A stretch of DNA of 64,000 bases. Origin: Euptelea pleiosperma (lineage: Eukaryota > Streptophyta > Magnoliopsida > Ranunculales > Eupteleaceae). Below are positions 33,141 to 43,907 of this stretch, one piece after another. The translations under genes and the position numbers were made by a program. Every line of letters starts with the position of its first letter. Position 1 is the first letter of the stretch. The notes under the pieces are model-generated. The model was given only the letters and a program-made list of their open reading frames with translations. It ran no database searches and had not been told where the DNA came from. The stretch spans positions 44,045,893 through 44,109,892 of the forward strand of contig CM068544.1 in NCBI GenBank assembly GCA_035048495.1. Reading direction: 5' to 3'.

Positions 33141-36100
33141 ATGCTTCGAGTCACAGGAAAACTTGTAAGGGCGGCAACCACCGCCGCTCGAACAACCGTA
33201 GTGGGCCTCCCGTCACGGAAACTCTCCCTTCCTTCTCCCTCAGTCATTAGATTCTACGGAACGGACAGCCCAGATGCCGACCCCGTCTCTCTTCAGATGA
33301 TAAACTACGCCCTCAATCACGCTAGATCCCAGAAATCAGGTGAATCTTACGCACAAGGTCTCCTGGTGCTGGAGCAGTGCCTTTCTGCTAACGTACGCGA
33401 GGGAGCAGATAGTTCAAGCGAGAACACAAGAGCAACGGTCTTACTCGCCATGTCTACTTTATTATCAGAAAGGTTTGTTGTTATTTATATGAGAAAATGG
33501 TTACCTGTAAATCCAATTCTATTAACTCAAATCTTATGTTTGGATCACTAAGACTGATAATGGCAATTATAGTAATCTCAGTCCTCCCTCTTTACAGTGG
33601 AGATTTCTACGGAGCCATGGAGAAACTCGAGAGAATTGAAGGTTTGACAGACTCTTCTTTGGGTCTTAGAGGTAAATTCGATTAATTTTTTGTCTGTTCT
33701 TTAGGGTTTGGTCGGTTTTAGTCTGGATAACCAGATGGGTATTAAGCATAGCTATTAATTGCACTTGAGCATCGTTTTCAGTTGCTGCCATGGAAGCTCT
33801 GGTCGGACTCAACTTAGAAATGGGGCAGGTTCGTAGTTGCAACCATCCCTACTTGTGTTCTTTGCAAATGGGTGTTTGAAAAAAATTTAAAATTTATGCG
33901 GAGACCCTTCTCCTACATATAGGATGTTACTGCATCGATGCAAGCAGATAAATGCTTGCTACTCTTGAAAGCCAACCCACAAGATGGTGGCAGCAGTAGC
34001 CATGCTTTTGAGGTTCTGCACTCTCGCGCTAAAGCCGTTAAGGGACTCGTTGAGCTCGTGCTCGGGAATCTTGAAGCGGGTCAGGCTGACAACTCCATTG
34101 GCTCTTTTCTTTTTTTCTCATTTCCGCATTGCATATGTTTTGTTTGTAAATATGACTGAAAGATGAGCTGTTTCTGTATTTCAGCGGAGTCATGCTTTAA
34201 GGGAACTCAGGAGGATAAAGATTGCTCTGGTAAAATGCTTTTATTAACCGTTATGATATACATTATCCATTTTGTTATCTATTGGCGATGATTTACAGGG
34301 AATGTTGCGCTATCACACGGGGAATTCTTACATGCTATTGGAAATTTTCCATTGGCGAAAAAGTATTACCAGATGGCGAAGCACGTGATGCCAGAGTCCA
34401 AAGACTTCACCGACCCATCTGGTTTAGCAGCTTGTAATATGGTCTGGATGGAAGTTCTGTTGGGAGCCACCTGTGCTTTAGGACAGCTTGAAGCACATTC
34501 AGGGTAAGATTCTGGTTAGTTGTGTCTTGTGAACCTGAGCTTTTTGTCTGGTCCTTTCTTCTTTACGACTTCTCACCTACGTGTTCATTCAGAAACTTCC
34601 TTGATGCAGAGGAGATACTGACAAGGGCACTAACAAAAGCGGAAGAGCATTTTGGTTTGTTACTTATCTTGGACTTGTTTAGAGCGAATTTTATTTTTGG
34701 CACTTTTGCTTGACTGGGATTTTGTGATTTGATGTAGGTTCACATCATCCAAAAGTGGGAGTCATCTTAACCTGCATAGCTCTCATGTTTCGACATAAAG
34801 CAAAGCTGGAGCGTTCAAGTTCTCTTTTGATTCAAGAGGTTGAGATGGATGTTTGCGCTTTAACTATCATAACAGAGTTTTAAATTTTTAGTGTCTTGCC
34901 TAGATTGGTCAAGTTGATTTTGCATGGCTTTTATAAGTTACAGCTCAGTAATGGATTTTATCAGTTCTAATCTTCTAACCAGCACAGCTGATCCCTCTGG
35001 GTCTGTAGCAGTTAATTATCTATTTATTTCCCAATAAAATTCTTCCACAACTTGGCTTGGTTGATTCACCGACTCTGCTGTTGACTTGGCTCATCTAATT
35101 GATGAGTTTGGGGTTTTCTGTAAACTTTGATCATATGTTACATGGGGTATGTATCTGTCCTAATGATTTTCTGAAATTATCTTCTGCAGGGTCTTTATAG
35201 AAGAGCAATAGATTTGCTAAATGCTCCACCCCTGGAGACTGAAGGTAAACCTGTGACTCTTACGACTGAGCATGCAGTCTTCTTGTTTTCTATTATTCGA
35301 CCAAAGCGAAAAACCAGTCTGTTTCGATTGGTGCAGGTTCAGAAGCAATGGTAGAAAGAAGAGATATAGTGGCCCTTGCAAGAGGTACGATCAGGCATCT
35401 CAATTTTGCATCATGCATCGTGAACCAGTGGCTCTGAATTTCTGTTCTATTTATATAGGGATTACATCACACACTTGACGGAGGCGGGACATATCTTTAG
35501 TCTCCACGCGTTTTCTGTGTTGGTGACAGACACAAAACTTTTGCATCCATTCTATACCATACAAATGGCCCACCAGCTCGCGGAATCTATCTGTTCAAAT
35601 TGCACTCCATCTCTTGGATGGCCCATACCTAAAATTAACCCGTTCGAGGATACAATCAGTCCAATACATGGACTTTCTTTCTCTATTTTACTGTCCCAAT
35701 TGTTTACTTTTTAGCCATGGAAGCCAAAACTCTTGGTTGGGTGGATCTGATTGTCCTGTGGGAATGATAATCATATTTTTGCAGTCCAGATTGATGCCCA
35801 AGTGTGCCGTGTGTACGGTACGGATGGGGGACACAAAAATGATATTCACTGTAGGACAGTGAAATCATCTTCTGTAAAGTAGTAAAAGGATATATTTTTT
35901 TCTGAAAATATCTGGACTTAGTAGTGAAATCAATGTTTAATGGCTGACTACTATTTTTTTGATAAGCTAACTACTTGAAATTTGGAAGTAGCTATAATGG
36001 TTTCCTAGGGCCCAACCTTAAGCAATGTGTGCGTTTTTATTTTTGCTTAATTATAGTTTTGATGCCCCTACAATGGCTGTTAAACAAAAATTGTACTCTT

Positions 36101-36307
36101 TAGCAGCCAATTGACTGTGTATGTGAAGGTGGGTATGCAGAAATACTGTGTGTACAACAGAACAGAAAGGAGGAAGGAGAGCGAATGAGGAATTGGGCAG
36201 AGACTGCATGGAGAAACTGTCGGCTATCACTGGCTGAAGCGCTGGAAATCTCTGAGTCTTCTTCCAAGATTGCAGTTGTAGATACTCGAATCAGCAGGGT
36301 CCTGTAA
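33141..36307 (+). CDS. TPR-repeat protein, probably mitochondrial
   Basis: Eleven exons: 33141-33472, 33598-33671, 33782-33828, 33923-34079, 34185-34229, 34299-34503, 34593-34654, 34738-34838, 35190-35244, 35337-35384, 36129-36307; 434 aa. Every junction is GT-AG and keeps frame. The start MLRVTGKLVRAATTAARTT is Arg and Ala rich without acids, as in mitochondrial presequences. The body is helical with TPR-like units: SYAQGLLVLEQCLS, GDFYGAMEKLERIEGL, GEFLHAIGNFPLAKKYYQMA, NFLDAEEILTRALTKAEEHF, followed by GSHHPKVGVILTCIALMFRHK and GLYRRAIDLLNAP. The C-terminus (NWAETAWRNCRLSLAEALE) is conserved-looking. TPRs are protein-binding scaffolds; no enzymatic motif is seen. The last acceptor is ambiguous: AG at 36128 or at 36140, both in frame, differing by four residues. 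Confidence 0.88.
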
Positions 36308-36603
36308 CTTCTCACCGGCAGGATGCAGGGCTGGGAATGGCCTCAGATATTTAGACAAGAGGCAGCATTCCAATGCTGATTTGCCGTCTTAAGAAACAGC
36401 AAACATGTTTGTAAAACATCTGCACTTATCTTTAAATCTTAGTAATTACGATCTTGATAACCATGGTGTATGTATGCATTCATCTGTCTACCCCCTCCAT
36501 GTGTAAAAGACTCACATGGATATCAGTTCTTTTGTTGGGCAAGGGCAACCCACTGCAGAGAAAATTGAAGTAGAAAGTAAAAACATATTTCTACTAAAAC
36601 TCT
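36308..36603 (+). other. 3' flank of TPR gene
   Basis: Probably 3' UTR and spacer. Nothing further recognised. Confidence 0.35.
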
Positions 36604-36612
36604 TTCTAGTTT

Positions 36613-37163
36613 GGGTAGCTCTACGGGCGCCCACCACTTTCGGCTGGGCACCAACATTTGATGGGCACCCACGCCTATTAGAGGGCTCCTGTTTGGGCAC
36701 CCCATTTTGCTGGGCACCCACGATAAAATCCAAAGAAAAATTCGGACTTTGGGCTCCTGGCCGTGGGCGCTATGGTGACCACGGCTGGCTTGGCCGTGGC
36801 TGCTCTGGTGGCCACGGTAGTTCCAGGCCGTGGAGGCAAAACTGAAAAAAAAAAAAAAAAAATTTTGTGGGAGTTTGGGGTGCTCCAAAGCTCCACCTCC
36901 TCCGGCGAGAGAGAGAGAGAGAGGAAGTACCTCCGGCGATGGCCTCCTCCTCCGCCTCTTCTTCTCCTCCTCTCTCTGTTTTTTTTTTAGTGTGGTTTTT
37001 TTTTTTTCAGTTTGGGTGCCCAAACAAAAATGTAAAGATGGGAGAGGGCAATTTGGTCATCAAAAATTGAAACTGTAAAGATGGGAGAGGGCAATTTGGT
37101 TATCAAAAATTGATTTTTTTTGTGGGTGCCCGGCTTAAAGAGGTGGGCGCCGTAGAGCTACCC
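36613..37163. mobile_element. Mutator-like non-autonomous element
   Basis: 551 bp with terminal inverted repeats GGGTAGCTCTACGGGCGCCC (left) and GGCGCCGTAGAGCTACCC (right), flanked by the perfect 9-bp duplication TTCTAGTTT at 36604-36612 and 37164-37172. A 9-bp duplication is the Mutator hallmark. The interior is much richer in GC than its surroundings and holds a start-like GCGATGGCCTCCTCCTCC followed by a Ser-rich frame, as if a gene 5' end had been captured. A 43-bp tandem duplication (AAAGATGGGAGAGGGCAATT) lies at 37031-37111. No transposase. Confidence 0.85.
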
Positions 37164-37172
37164 TTCTAGTTT

Positions 37173-37624
37173 TTGGTAAGATTGAGGGTTGTTTGGTTGC
37201 AACTTTAAATCTATTCTGAATTAGTATATATAGAGTAAAATCTTTTTTCTTGTTTGTCCAGCAGGGATGTATGGGATGTGGTACCATTTTGACCTTTTCC
37301 TCGGCCTTTTGGGCAGTAAAATGTATTTGAACACGAAGGTTTAGAATTACACCGAAATAACTTTATTCCCGATTATAGTTATCATTGCAACCAAAAACCC
37401 ACCTAGTGGGCTTCATCATCACTACTGGATACCCGTTTGGTTATAGGAAGGATGGTCTTTCATCACCCTTTAAGGCAAGGCAGAGGGGAAATCCAAAACA
37501 AAGTGCGGTGACGCGTGTTATCGTGCATGTAATCCATGCCAAGAATCCGAAATTCACAACTAACCTGAGATACCCGTCTGGAGAAAATGGAGAAGAAGGA
37601 CAAAGAGGATCAGATGGTAAGAAA
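37173..37624 (+). promoter_or_regulatory. 5' flank of PPR gene
   Basis: The frame of the next gene is open here back to 37385 but contains no ATG before 37625; probably leader. No repeat seen. Confidence 0.4.
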
Positions 37625-39583
37625 ATGTTCGTGCATTTCCCTCCCTGTCACCTACGGCGCACTCTAGTTGAAACCATCAGCCCTTTATTTTACCGCGCTT
37701 TAGCAAACTACCAACACCTTATTTCACTACGAGAGGCCGATGATTTTCTTTCCTGGAACGCACAAATCGTTTCTGATGTTGAGAACAACGAGTCGTGTTC
37801 TAACGAGGAGTTGGAGTTGGAGTTCTTCGGCGCTCGGTTGCAACAGAGAAATGATGCGGTATCTACAATCCCTTATGTTCTCAGCAGACTGATCTCCAAC
37901 TGTGCGAAATCGGCTTCTCTCTTCCTGGGCAAGCAGGCTCATTCCGTAGTTATCAAGCTCGGCTTCGACTCCAACGTCATTATCGGCACTGCCCTTGTTG
38001 GTATGTATGGTAAATGTGATAGGGTTGCAACTGCACAGCAACTCTTCGACGGAATGCCCGAAAGAAATGTAGTCACTTGGAATTCCCTCATTTCTGGTTA
38101 TTCACAGACCCAATTCTCTAATTTGGGCATTGATTTGTTCTCCGAGATGCTTAAAGTTGGCATCCGTCCAACCCCATTTACCATTTCTGCTGTCCTGGTG
38201 TTGTGCTCGCAGTTAGAAACAGGAGAGCTGGGTAATCAAGTACATTGTCTTGGTTTGAAATCTGGGTTTTGCTCTAATACTGTGGTAGGGACAGCGTTGG
38301 TCAATATGTACTCAAAATTTTTGAATATTGATGACTCAAGGAAATTTTTTGATGAAATGCCCGAAAGAAATGTGGTTACATGGACTTCTATGGTATCTGG
38401 GTATGCACAGAATCGACAACCTGATGAGGCGATCATTCTAGTCAGGGAAATGCGGCGATTGGGTGTTAGATTGAATAAGGTAACTTATAATAGTCTTCTG
38501 AGTTCATTTGCTAGTCAGAACGATTTGGATCATGGCAAGCAAGTTCACTGCCAGGTAATCCGAGAAGGTATAGAAAAAGATACATATTTAGTAGTTACCC
38601 TTTTGACCATGTATTCAGAATGTGGTAGCTTAGAGGATTTCTGTAAGATTTGCCCAACCATTTCGACCAGGGATCAGATCTCATGGAATTCGGTGATTGC
38701 TGGTTTTTCGCATCTGGGGAATGGTGAGGAGGCCCTCGAGTGCTTCACTAGAATGAGGCGGGCGTGTATAAGTATTGACTTCTTCACGTTCACGAATGTT
38801 CTAAGAGCCATTGGTATTCTCTTTGCTCTGGGAGAAGGAAAGCAAATTCATGCTCTGGTTTTCAAAACTGGGTATGCTTCGAATGTGTACGTCCAGAATG
38901 GGCTTGTTTCCATGTATGCAAGATGTGGTGCGATTGGTGATTCAAAGAGGGTTTTCTCATCAATTGAGGAACCCGATTTGGTTTCATGGAATTCGCTCTT
39001 ATCAGGATGTGCCCAACATGGGTATGGTAGGGAGGCTGTTGAGTTGTTCGAAAAAATGAGAAGAACAGGGCTTAGACCAGATCACACCACCTTCCTGTCT
39101 GTGCTCTCTGCTTGTAGCCATGTTGGGTTGCTTGACAGGGGGCTACAATACTTCGATTTGATGAGAGGAGATGCTTCGGTGGATCCGCCAAGACTGGAGC
39201 ACTACGCTTGCATGGTTGATCTTCTTGGTCGAGCAGGGTACCTTAAGGAAGCAGAATCCTTCATCAATAATATGCCAATAATGCCAGGTCCATCGGTCTA
39301 CAAGGCTCTGCTTAGTGCCTGCCGAGTTCATGGAAATGTGGGTATCGCTATACGTTCTGCAAAGCAGCTTCTCAAGTTGTGCCCTAATGATCCTGCTGCT
39401 TATGTACTCCTATCAAGTATCTTGGCAGAGGGGGGTCATTGGGATGACGCTGCAGGACTGCGGAAGCTTATGTGTGAAAGAGGGGTGAGGAAGACACCAG
39501 GGTGTAGTTGGATTGGGGTTAATCACAACGACTCCACAACCATTACCCCATCCCTGTTGTGGGAGGTAAGAGTTGGTGACTAA
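37625..39583 (+). CDS. PPR protein, PLS class with short E region
   Basis: Intronless; 652 aa from the first in-frame ATG at 37625 (MFVHFPPCHLRRTLVETISP). This start gives an Arg-containing presequence; the frame upstream is open for 80 codons but lacks ATG. PLS repeats run from about residue 85: LFLGKQAHSVVIKLGFDS, ALVGMYGKCDRVATAQQLFD, VVTWNSLISGYSQ, and so on to about 540. Then comes the E region (LEHYACMVDLLGRAGYL, VYKALLSACRVHGNVGIA) and GCSWIGVNHND. The tail STTITPSLLWEVRVGD departs from the usual E+ sequence, so the gene ends early and has no DYW domain. It may rely on a partner for editing, as other E-class proteins do. It is convergent with OHP1, 660 bp apart. Confidence 0.92.
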   Translation: MFVHFPPCHLRRTLVETISPLFYRALANYQHLISLREADDFLSWNAQIVSDVENNESCSNEELELEFFGARLQQRNDAVSTIPYVLSRLISNCAKSASLFLGKQAHSVVIKLGFDSNVIIGTALVGMYGKCDRVATAQQLFDGMPERNVVTWNSLISGYSQTQFSNLGIDLFSEMLKVGIRPTPFTISAVLVLCSQLETGELGNQVHCLGLKSGFCSNTVVGTALVNMYSKFLNIDDSRKFFDEMPERNVVTWTSMVSGYAQNRQPDEAIILVREMRRLGVRLNKVTYNSLLSSFASQNDLDHGKQVHCQVIREGIEKDTYLVVTLLTMYSECGSLEDFCKICPTISTRDQISWNSVIAGFSHLGNGEEALECFTRMRRACISIDFFTFTNVLRAIGILFALGEGKQIHALVFKTGYASNVYVQNGLVSMYARCGAIGDSKRVFSSIEEPDLVSWNSLLSGCAQHGYGREAVELFEKMRRTGLRPDHTTFLSVLSACSHVGLLDRGLQYFDLMRGDASVDPPRLEHYACMVDLLGRAGYLKEAESFINNMPIMPGPSVYKALLSACRVHGNVGIAIRSAKQLLKLCPNDPAAYVLLSSILAEGGHWDDAAGLRKLMCERGVRKTPGCSWIGVNHNDSTTITPSLLWEVRVGD

Positions 39584-39733
39584 CAAAGCATTAGAGTAGT
39601 AGAAGTATCCACATAACCTACTTTCGTGCTTATGAAATTGGAAACGGTGCGACAGATCATGCTCATTGAGGGAAAATCAGCTCCAGGCTCTGTGACCGGT
39701 TCACTCGAACTTCCCATGAACTACAAACAGATT

Positions 39734-39930
39734 TAGTATTTTCTCACTTGGATCACTGGGGGTGTGGGTGTAAGAACCAAGAGAGAATAGTGTTGGATAT
39801 TGTGATGTTTTCATATACAATGAATAAGATTTTTTTAGTATTTTCTCATTTAGTTCCCTGGGGGTGTGTGTGACTATAAGATCCAAAACAGAGTAATGTT
39901 GGATTCGTTCAGTTGTGATGCTTTCATTAA
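39734..39930. repeat. diverged tandem duplication, about 100 bp
   Basis: AGTATTTTCTCACTTGG...CTGGGGGTGTG at 39737 recurs as AGTATTTTCTCATTTAG...CTGGGGGTGTG at 39837. Each is followed by a matching TGTTGGAT and GTGATG.TTTCAT. Lies between convergent genes. Confidence 0.7.
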
Positions 39931-40017
39931 CAACAGTAAGAATTCCAAACGATTCAAGGGTTCCTAATGGCACCTTCAGAAGCTAAGTGGGGAAATTGAT
40001 GGGAGTCGAAAGTGCAT

Positions 40018-40147
40018 ATATTGCTGTGTTTTACATAAATTATGGAGTCTGAGGTGTGTTCATAGACTGGTTGAAGGTAGACATATTGCTGTGTTTTACA
40101 TAAATTATGGAGTCTGAGGTGTGTTCATAGACTGATTGAAGGAAGAC
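40018..40147. repeat. recent 65-bp tandem duplication
   Basis: Two head-to-tail units, 40018-40082 and 40083-40147, each beginning ATATTGCTGTGTTTTACATA, with almost no differences. Lies in the 3' flank shared by the PPR and OHP1 genes. Confidence 0.93.
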
Positions 40148-40246
40148 AGATAGTCTGAGATGAATTACAAAACAATTGAAGAATAGTAACTGGTTCAAAT
40201 ACAAACCCCAGTTACATGAAGTACATATTTACTCAGATGCAAATAA

Positions 40247-40888
40247 TCATAGAGGAAGATCAAGCCCTTTCCCAACGTCTACTCCAATTATCTGAAGTAT
40301 ACTCTTGTTCAGGATCTGAAAAACAACAATCCCAGTAAATATCAGAAAACAAAACAGAGAGATTAGAACACCCACAACTGAAAAATTAGATTCTCTTCTA
40401 CCTACACTACTAAGTAGAACAGGGAATATAGCCTCACCAACTCTACTATGAACGTCCCAATAAGGCCAATCATACAAGCTCTAGAGTTCCATATTTCTGC
40501 AGTTTTTGTGAATCCAAGAAAAGGGGCTTGGAATTTCGGCTCTACTCTCGGATTTTCCACCTAAAATTTCAAGACCCATTAGATTTTTCTCAATTTACAT
40601 TAATCATAAGTAAGATAAGATGATCTCCGTAGAAAGTTCAGAAATTAAAGAAGAAAGAAAAGAACTTATGGAAGTTAGATGATAGAAATACAAGAGAGAG
40701 ATGGAATGATTTCAAGATTTTACTCCAGCGGGAAGTTTTGCAGCTCGGACTCTGAAAGAGATGGGCTTGTGGGTTCTGCCTTGTCGATTAGAACCACTGA
40801 AGAGGGATCGATGATGGGTTTGACGGGTAGCCGTTAGAGGCCTTGCAGGGAGAAGGGATGATGATGATATGGCTGATAAGGTAGCCAT
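40247..40888 (-). CDS. OHP1: one-helix protein 1 (LHC-like, thylakoid)
   Basis: Three exons, 40888-40724, 40560-40438 and 40315-40247; 118 aa. OHP1 is a single-helix member of the light-harvesting superfamily that binds pigment and helps assemble photosystem II reaction centres in the thylakoid membrane. The transit peptide is Ser, Arg and Pro rich (MATLSAISSSSLLPARP). The mature part reads AKLPAGVENPRVEPKFQAPF, LGFTKTAEIWNSRACMIGLI and GTFIVEL, then ILNKSILQIIGVDVGKGLDL plus PL. The chlorophyll-binding pattern E-x2-N-x-R-x2-M is present (EIWNSRACM). The family normally measures about 110 residues, so it is complete. All introns are GT-AG and phase 0. Start chosen at the ATG giving a normal transit peptide; an upstream in-frame ATG at 40924 is less likely. 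Confidence 0.96.
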
Positions 40889-41384
40889 TGTTCTTGTTCT
40901 TCTGGTTCTGTAACAGACGACCAACGGTAGCCATTGCTGACTCTCCTACCATATCTACTAGCATTTGGTCTCTCAAAGGGGGAATGATGGGGTACTCTAC
41001 ATGCTATACTATAGGGTACCCCCGAGAGAAGATACTTAGATCTCCCCTAATCCTAAAATCACCTTGGTCTGACGGGTCTGGTTTCCAAGAGGGAAAGAGA
41101 TATCATAGGTGGGACTCGCAAATTAGATAATTGTTGGCCATTTGCACCATGGTAGTATTTTAGTTAAGAGTACTATTGGAGGCTACAAACCGTTGGATGG
41201 TGGACCAAGATATCTTTGCGTTTCTTATGACAATTTAGGTTCACATTGGACAGTGTGGGTTCATGATCAACAGGAAAAAAAAGAAAGAAAAGAAACTTTA
41301 AGATGATTTGTAGCTGTCGGATCTGTCACATTCTATTGAACGATCTGGATTCTGGACCAATGAATAGATGGTTCACAACTTTTT
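40889..41384 (-). promoter_or_regulatory. OHP1 5' flank
   Basis: Promoter side of OHP1. I see no clear light-responsive box and no repeat before the MITE at 41385. Confidence 0.35.
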
Positions 41385-41640
41385 TTTGGGCCCACTGACC
41401 GCATGGATGTCTATCGCACTACTTGGTGGATTTACACACCAAAAATCAGCTCGATTATATCAGTTGGAATTAGTACCCAAAATAATAAAAAAATGTTTGA
41501 ATCCAACGGTTAGAATCTCTCCTTCAAAAGTGCTGAAACAATCTAATGGCTAGAGAACCAATCTCGACGATTAAGGTGTGCATTTCCACCGCGAGGGGAT
41601 AGAGCTAAACATCCATGGGTTTAGTGGGCTCCAAACAGTG
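41385..41640. mobile_element. palindromic MITE, family B copy 9
   Basis: GGGCCCACTGACCGCATGGA at the left, AACATCCATGGGTTTAGTGG at the right, with ACCAAAAATCAGCTCGATTA and CCAACGGTTAGAATC inside. Confidence 0.75.
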
Positions 41641-41674
41641 CGTAGTGATCGAAGCCGGTCACAGCCCACAAGTC

Positions 41675-41957
41675 GAGCAACGTGGCACACTATTAGAGGG
41701 TGATGACCGTATGGATGTTTGGCAAGTCCCTCGGTGGAGGTGAAAACCAAAAATAAGCCTGATTAGTGATTTAAAACCTTTGGATCTTTGGACCTAAATA
41801 ACGCTCAAATTCCTACGGTTAAAATCAACCCATGAAAATAACTTCAATCCAACGCTTAAAAATAACTGATCAGGTTTATTTTTGGTTTGTAGGTCCACCT
41901 AGTGATTGAACAAACATCCATACGGTCAGTGCCCTCTAATAGAGTGCCACGTGGCTT
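41675..41957. mobile_element. palindromic MITE, family B copy 10
   Basis: Left ACGTGGCACACTATTAGAGG and GACCGTATGGATGTTTGGC; right AACATCCATACGGTCAGTGC and CTCTAATAGAGTGCCACGTGG. The ends are clear inversions of each other. Sister of the copies at 8567 and 8905. It sits 360 bp upstream of the LTI65-like start. Confidence 0.82.
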
Positions 41958-42150
41958 GTATTGTGGCTGTGCCCGGCTTCGGTCACCACGTACTGTGTTA
42001 CTCGGTTGTTCCAGACCTAGTCAAGATTTACGTTAGACGAGACCTTTTGTATGGCGCCACGTGGATAGAAGAGAGACAAAACATCCATCTGGCCACGTGG
42101 GAAAACGGAGTCCACCAATTCTGTAAGAAATTGGGTTAATGAAACGTGGC
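41945..42150 (+). promoter_or_regulatory. cluster of CACGTGG (G-box/ABRE) motifs
   Basis: GCCACGTGGC at 41946-41955 (end of a MITE), GCCACGTGG at 42056-42064, GGCCACGTGGG at 42091-42101 and AACGTGGC at 42143-42150. Such ACGT-core boxes are bound by bZIP factors in abscisic-acid responses. They lie 160-370 bp upstream of the LTI65-like start codon, in line with the expected induction of that gene. AAACATCCATCTGGCC between two of the boxes suggests a decayed MITE end. Confidence 0.6.
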
Positions 42151-42312
42151 ACTTGAATATTGCGAAAACCTGAGAGGTGATGCAAGAGCATCGTACTCTT
42201 GAGGCTAGCTTTGACCCACCTTACCTTTAGCTTCACATAAATTTCTCTCAGAGGGAAAGAGAGAGAGAGAGAGAAATCAGAGATACAAACTTTTAGCATT
42301 AATTGTGCAGCC

Positions 42313-43497
42313 ATGGCTCAACTCGACGCCCCGAGAAGATACGTGAAGACTTCCACCCATCACGGCAATGATCTCACTGTGGAACAACTTCTCTATGGTA
42401 AATCTCAATTAACCTAGCTCCTTGATCATAGAAAAAAACCTAACGTCTCACCTGCATGTCTGTGATCATGGGTTCTGTCTATGATAGGTGACGACGCAAG
42501 ATGGTCAGCACCCACGACACCATCTTTTGGGAAGAACCATGACCAAGAAGAAGATCTCGACCACCAAACAAAGAAATCGGTCCTCACAAAGGTGAAGGAG
42601 AAGGCCAAGAAATGGAGACACACTCTAGTTAAGAAGAAGCATGCCCATGACAATAACCCCACGCCTGCATGGGGTGTTAGCTTGGATGATGACGATGAAG
42701 ATGAAGAAGATCCAGAATACTATGGAGCCCCAAGTAAATATATATTATTGTGTCCCCTGATCGATCCATTTTACTTCCACAATTCACATTTGTACGTACA
42801 ATATGTTTTCTTTTCATTTTCAGTGTATGAATCAGAGCTAGCACCTGAAGGTTATAAAGAGATGGCAAGGCAGCACCCAAGAGCAGTTCCTGTGATCTCC
42901 GAGAAGCATGTTTTGGTAACCAGTGTGTCCCCTCTCAAAGAAGAAAAACCTAGCAAAACAATTACTGAATCTGTAACAGAGAAGCTTGCACCAGCATATG
43001 CCATAGCTTCTGAAACGACCCATATGATCGCTTCAAAGATTCAAGGCGCTGCTGTTGGAACATCAATGGCATCGATAAGTTGCAGTGAACATAAATGGGA
43101 TAAAGGGGTATCAGTGAAGGAATATCTGATGCAGAAACTGGAGCCTGGGGAAGAAGAGAGAGCACTTTCTCAGGTGATATCTGAGGCAATTAGTCCCAGG
43201 AAGGTGCCTGGCAATATGGGCGTGGTGGGGAAGATGAGAGAGGCCGTTACTTCGTTCCTTGGAGTGGAAGAATCATCATCGACGTCATTGTCGATGAAAT
43301 CGAACATGTCAACAAACATTCCCGTCTCTACGAATGTTCACCAAGGTATTATTATTATTTTTCTTTTCTGATCAGTTTATATTTTCATGAATTATATATA
43401 GATTTTCTACCATAACAGAGTCTGACTAGATTTTTTCGGGTTTATGTTTGTAGCTATTGAGGAAGAAAATGGGGGAAGGAGACTACAAACCAACTAA
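42313..43497 (+). CDS. LTI65: LTI65/CAP160-like dehydration-responsive protein
   Basis: Four exons, 42313-42397, 42488-42733, 42824-43345 and 43454-43497, all phase 1 GT-AG introns; 298 aa. Members (LTI65/RD29B, CAP160) are hydrophilic proteins induced by cold, drought and abscisic acid; their biochemical action is unclear. The N-terminal domain has SVLTKVKEKAKKWRHTLVKK and an acidic DDDDEDEEDPEYYGAP segment. A CAP160-type unit follows (SVTEKLAPAYAIASETTHMI), then the PGEED-type motif KGVSVKEYLMQKLEPGEEER and ALSQVISEAISPRK. It is shorter than Arabidopsis LTI65 because it has few internal repeats. The symbol is by family, not proven orthology. A GA-rich leader lies at 42258-42275. An AATAAA signal follows the stop by 84 bp. 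Confidence 0.9.
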
Positions 43498-43580
43498 TGG
43501 CCTTCTTCAAATTTTGAGATATTGTTGAATCGACACAATTTTCTATCTTTGCTGTATTTCCACAGTAAATGTGTATCAAC

Positions 43581-43586
43581 AATAAA
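43581..43586 (+). terminator. polyadenylation signal AATAAA
   Basis: Canonical AATAAA 84 bp after the stop codon of the LTI65-like gene. Confidence 0.6.
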
Positions 43587-43669
43587 TGGTTTTTGCAGCT
43601 TTAAGATGTTAAAAAAGTTGCATTATTTGAATGTACCCCATTTTGTATGTGAACTTTTGATGTTCTAAT

Positions 43670-43907
43670 CATGGTTTAAAAAACAACTCTTATAACAAAA
43701 ATAACGGCTATTATATATTACATTTCTCACATTTAACGCCCAAAAAAAATGGACGTTATTTAAACAAAAACCCATTTTAAAAATATTTAGATAATAATTC
43801 TTTGATCTTTTTTACTCAGACATGACTGATGCCACCCCATATTAACGGTCATAACGGTAACGTTATGAGACCGTTAAAACGTTGTAACAGGTCATGTAAA
43901 AACATTG
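43670..43907. mobile_element. hAT-type MITE, family A copy 3
   Basis: Starts CATGGTTTAAA, ends AAAAACATTG. The flanking duplication is GTTCTAAT at 43662-43669 and GTTCTATT at 43908-43915 (7 of 8 match). Contains TAACGGTCATAACGGTAACG-type palindromes. Confidence 0.78.

Noticed and set aside
36512..37023. Long overlapping frames on both strands
   Set aside because: They come from the GC-rich, low-complexity interior of the Mutator-like element.
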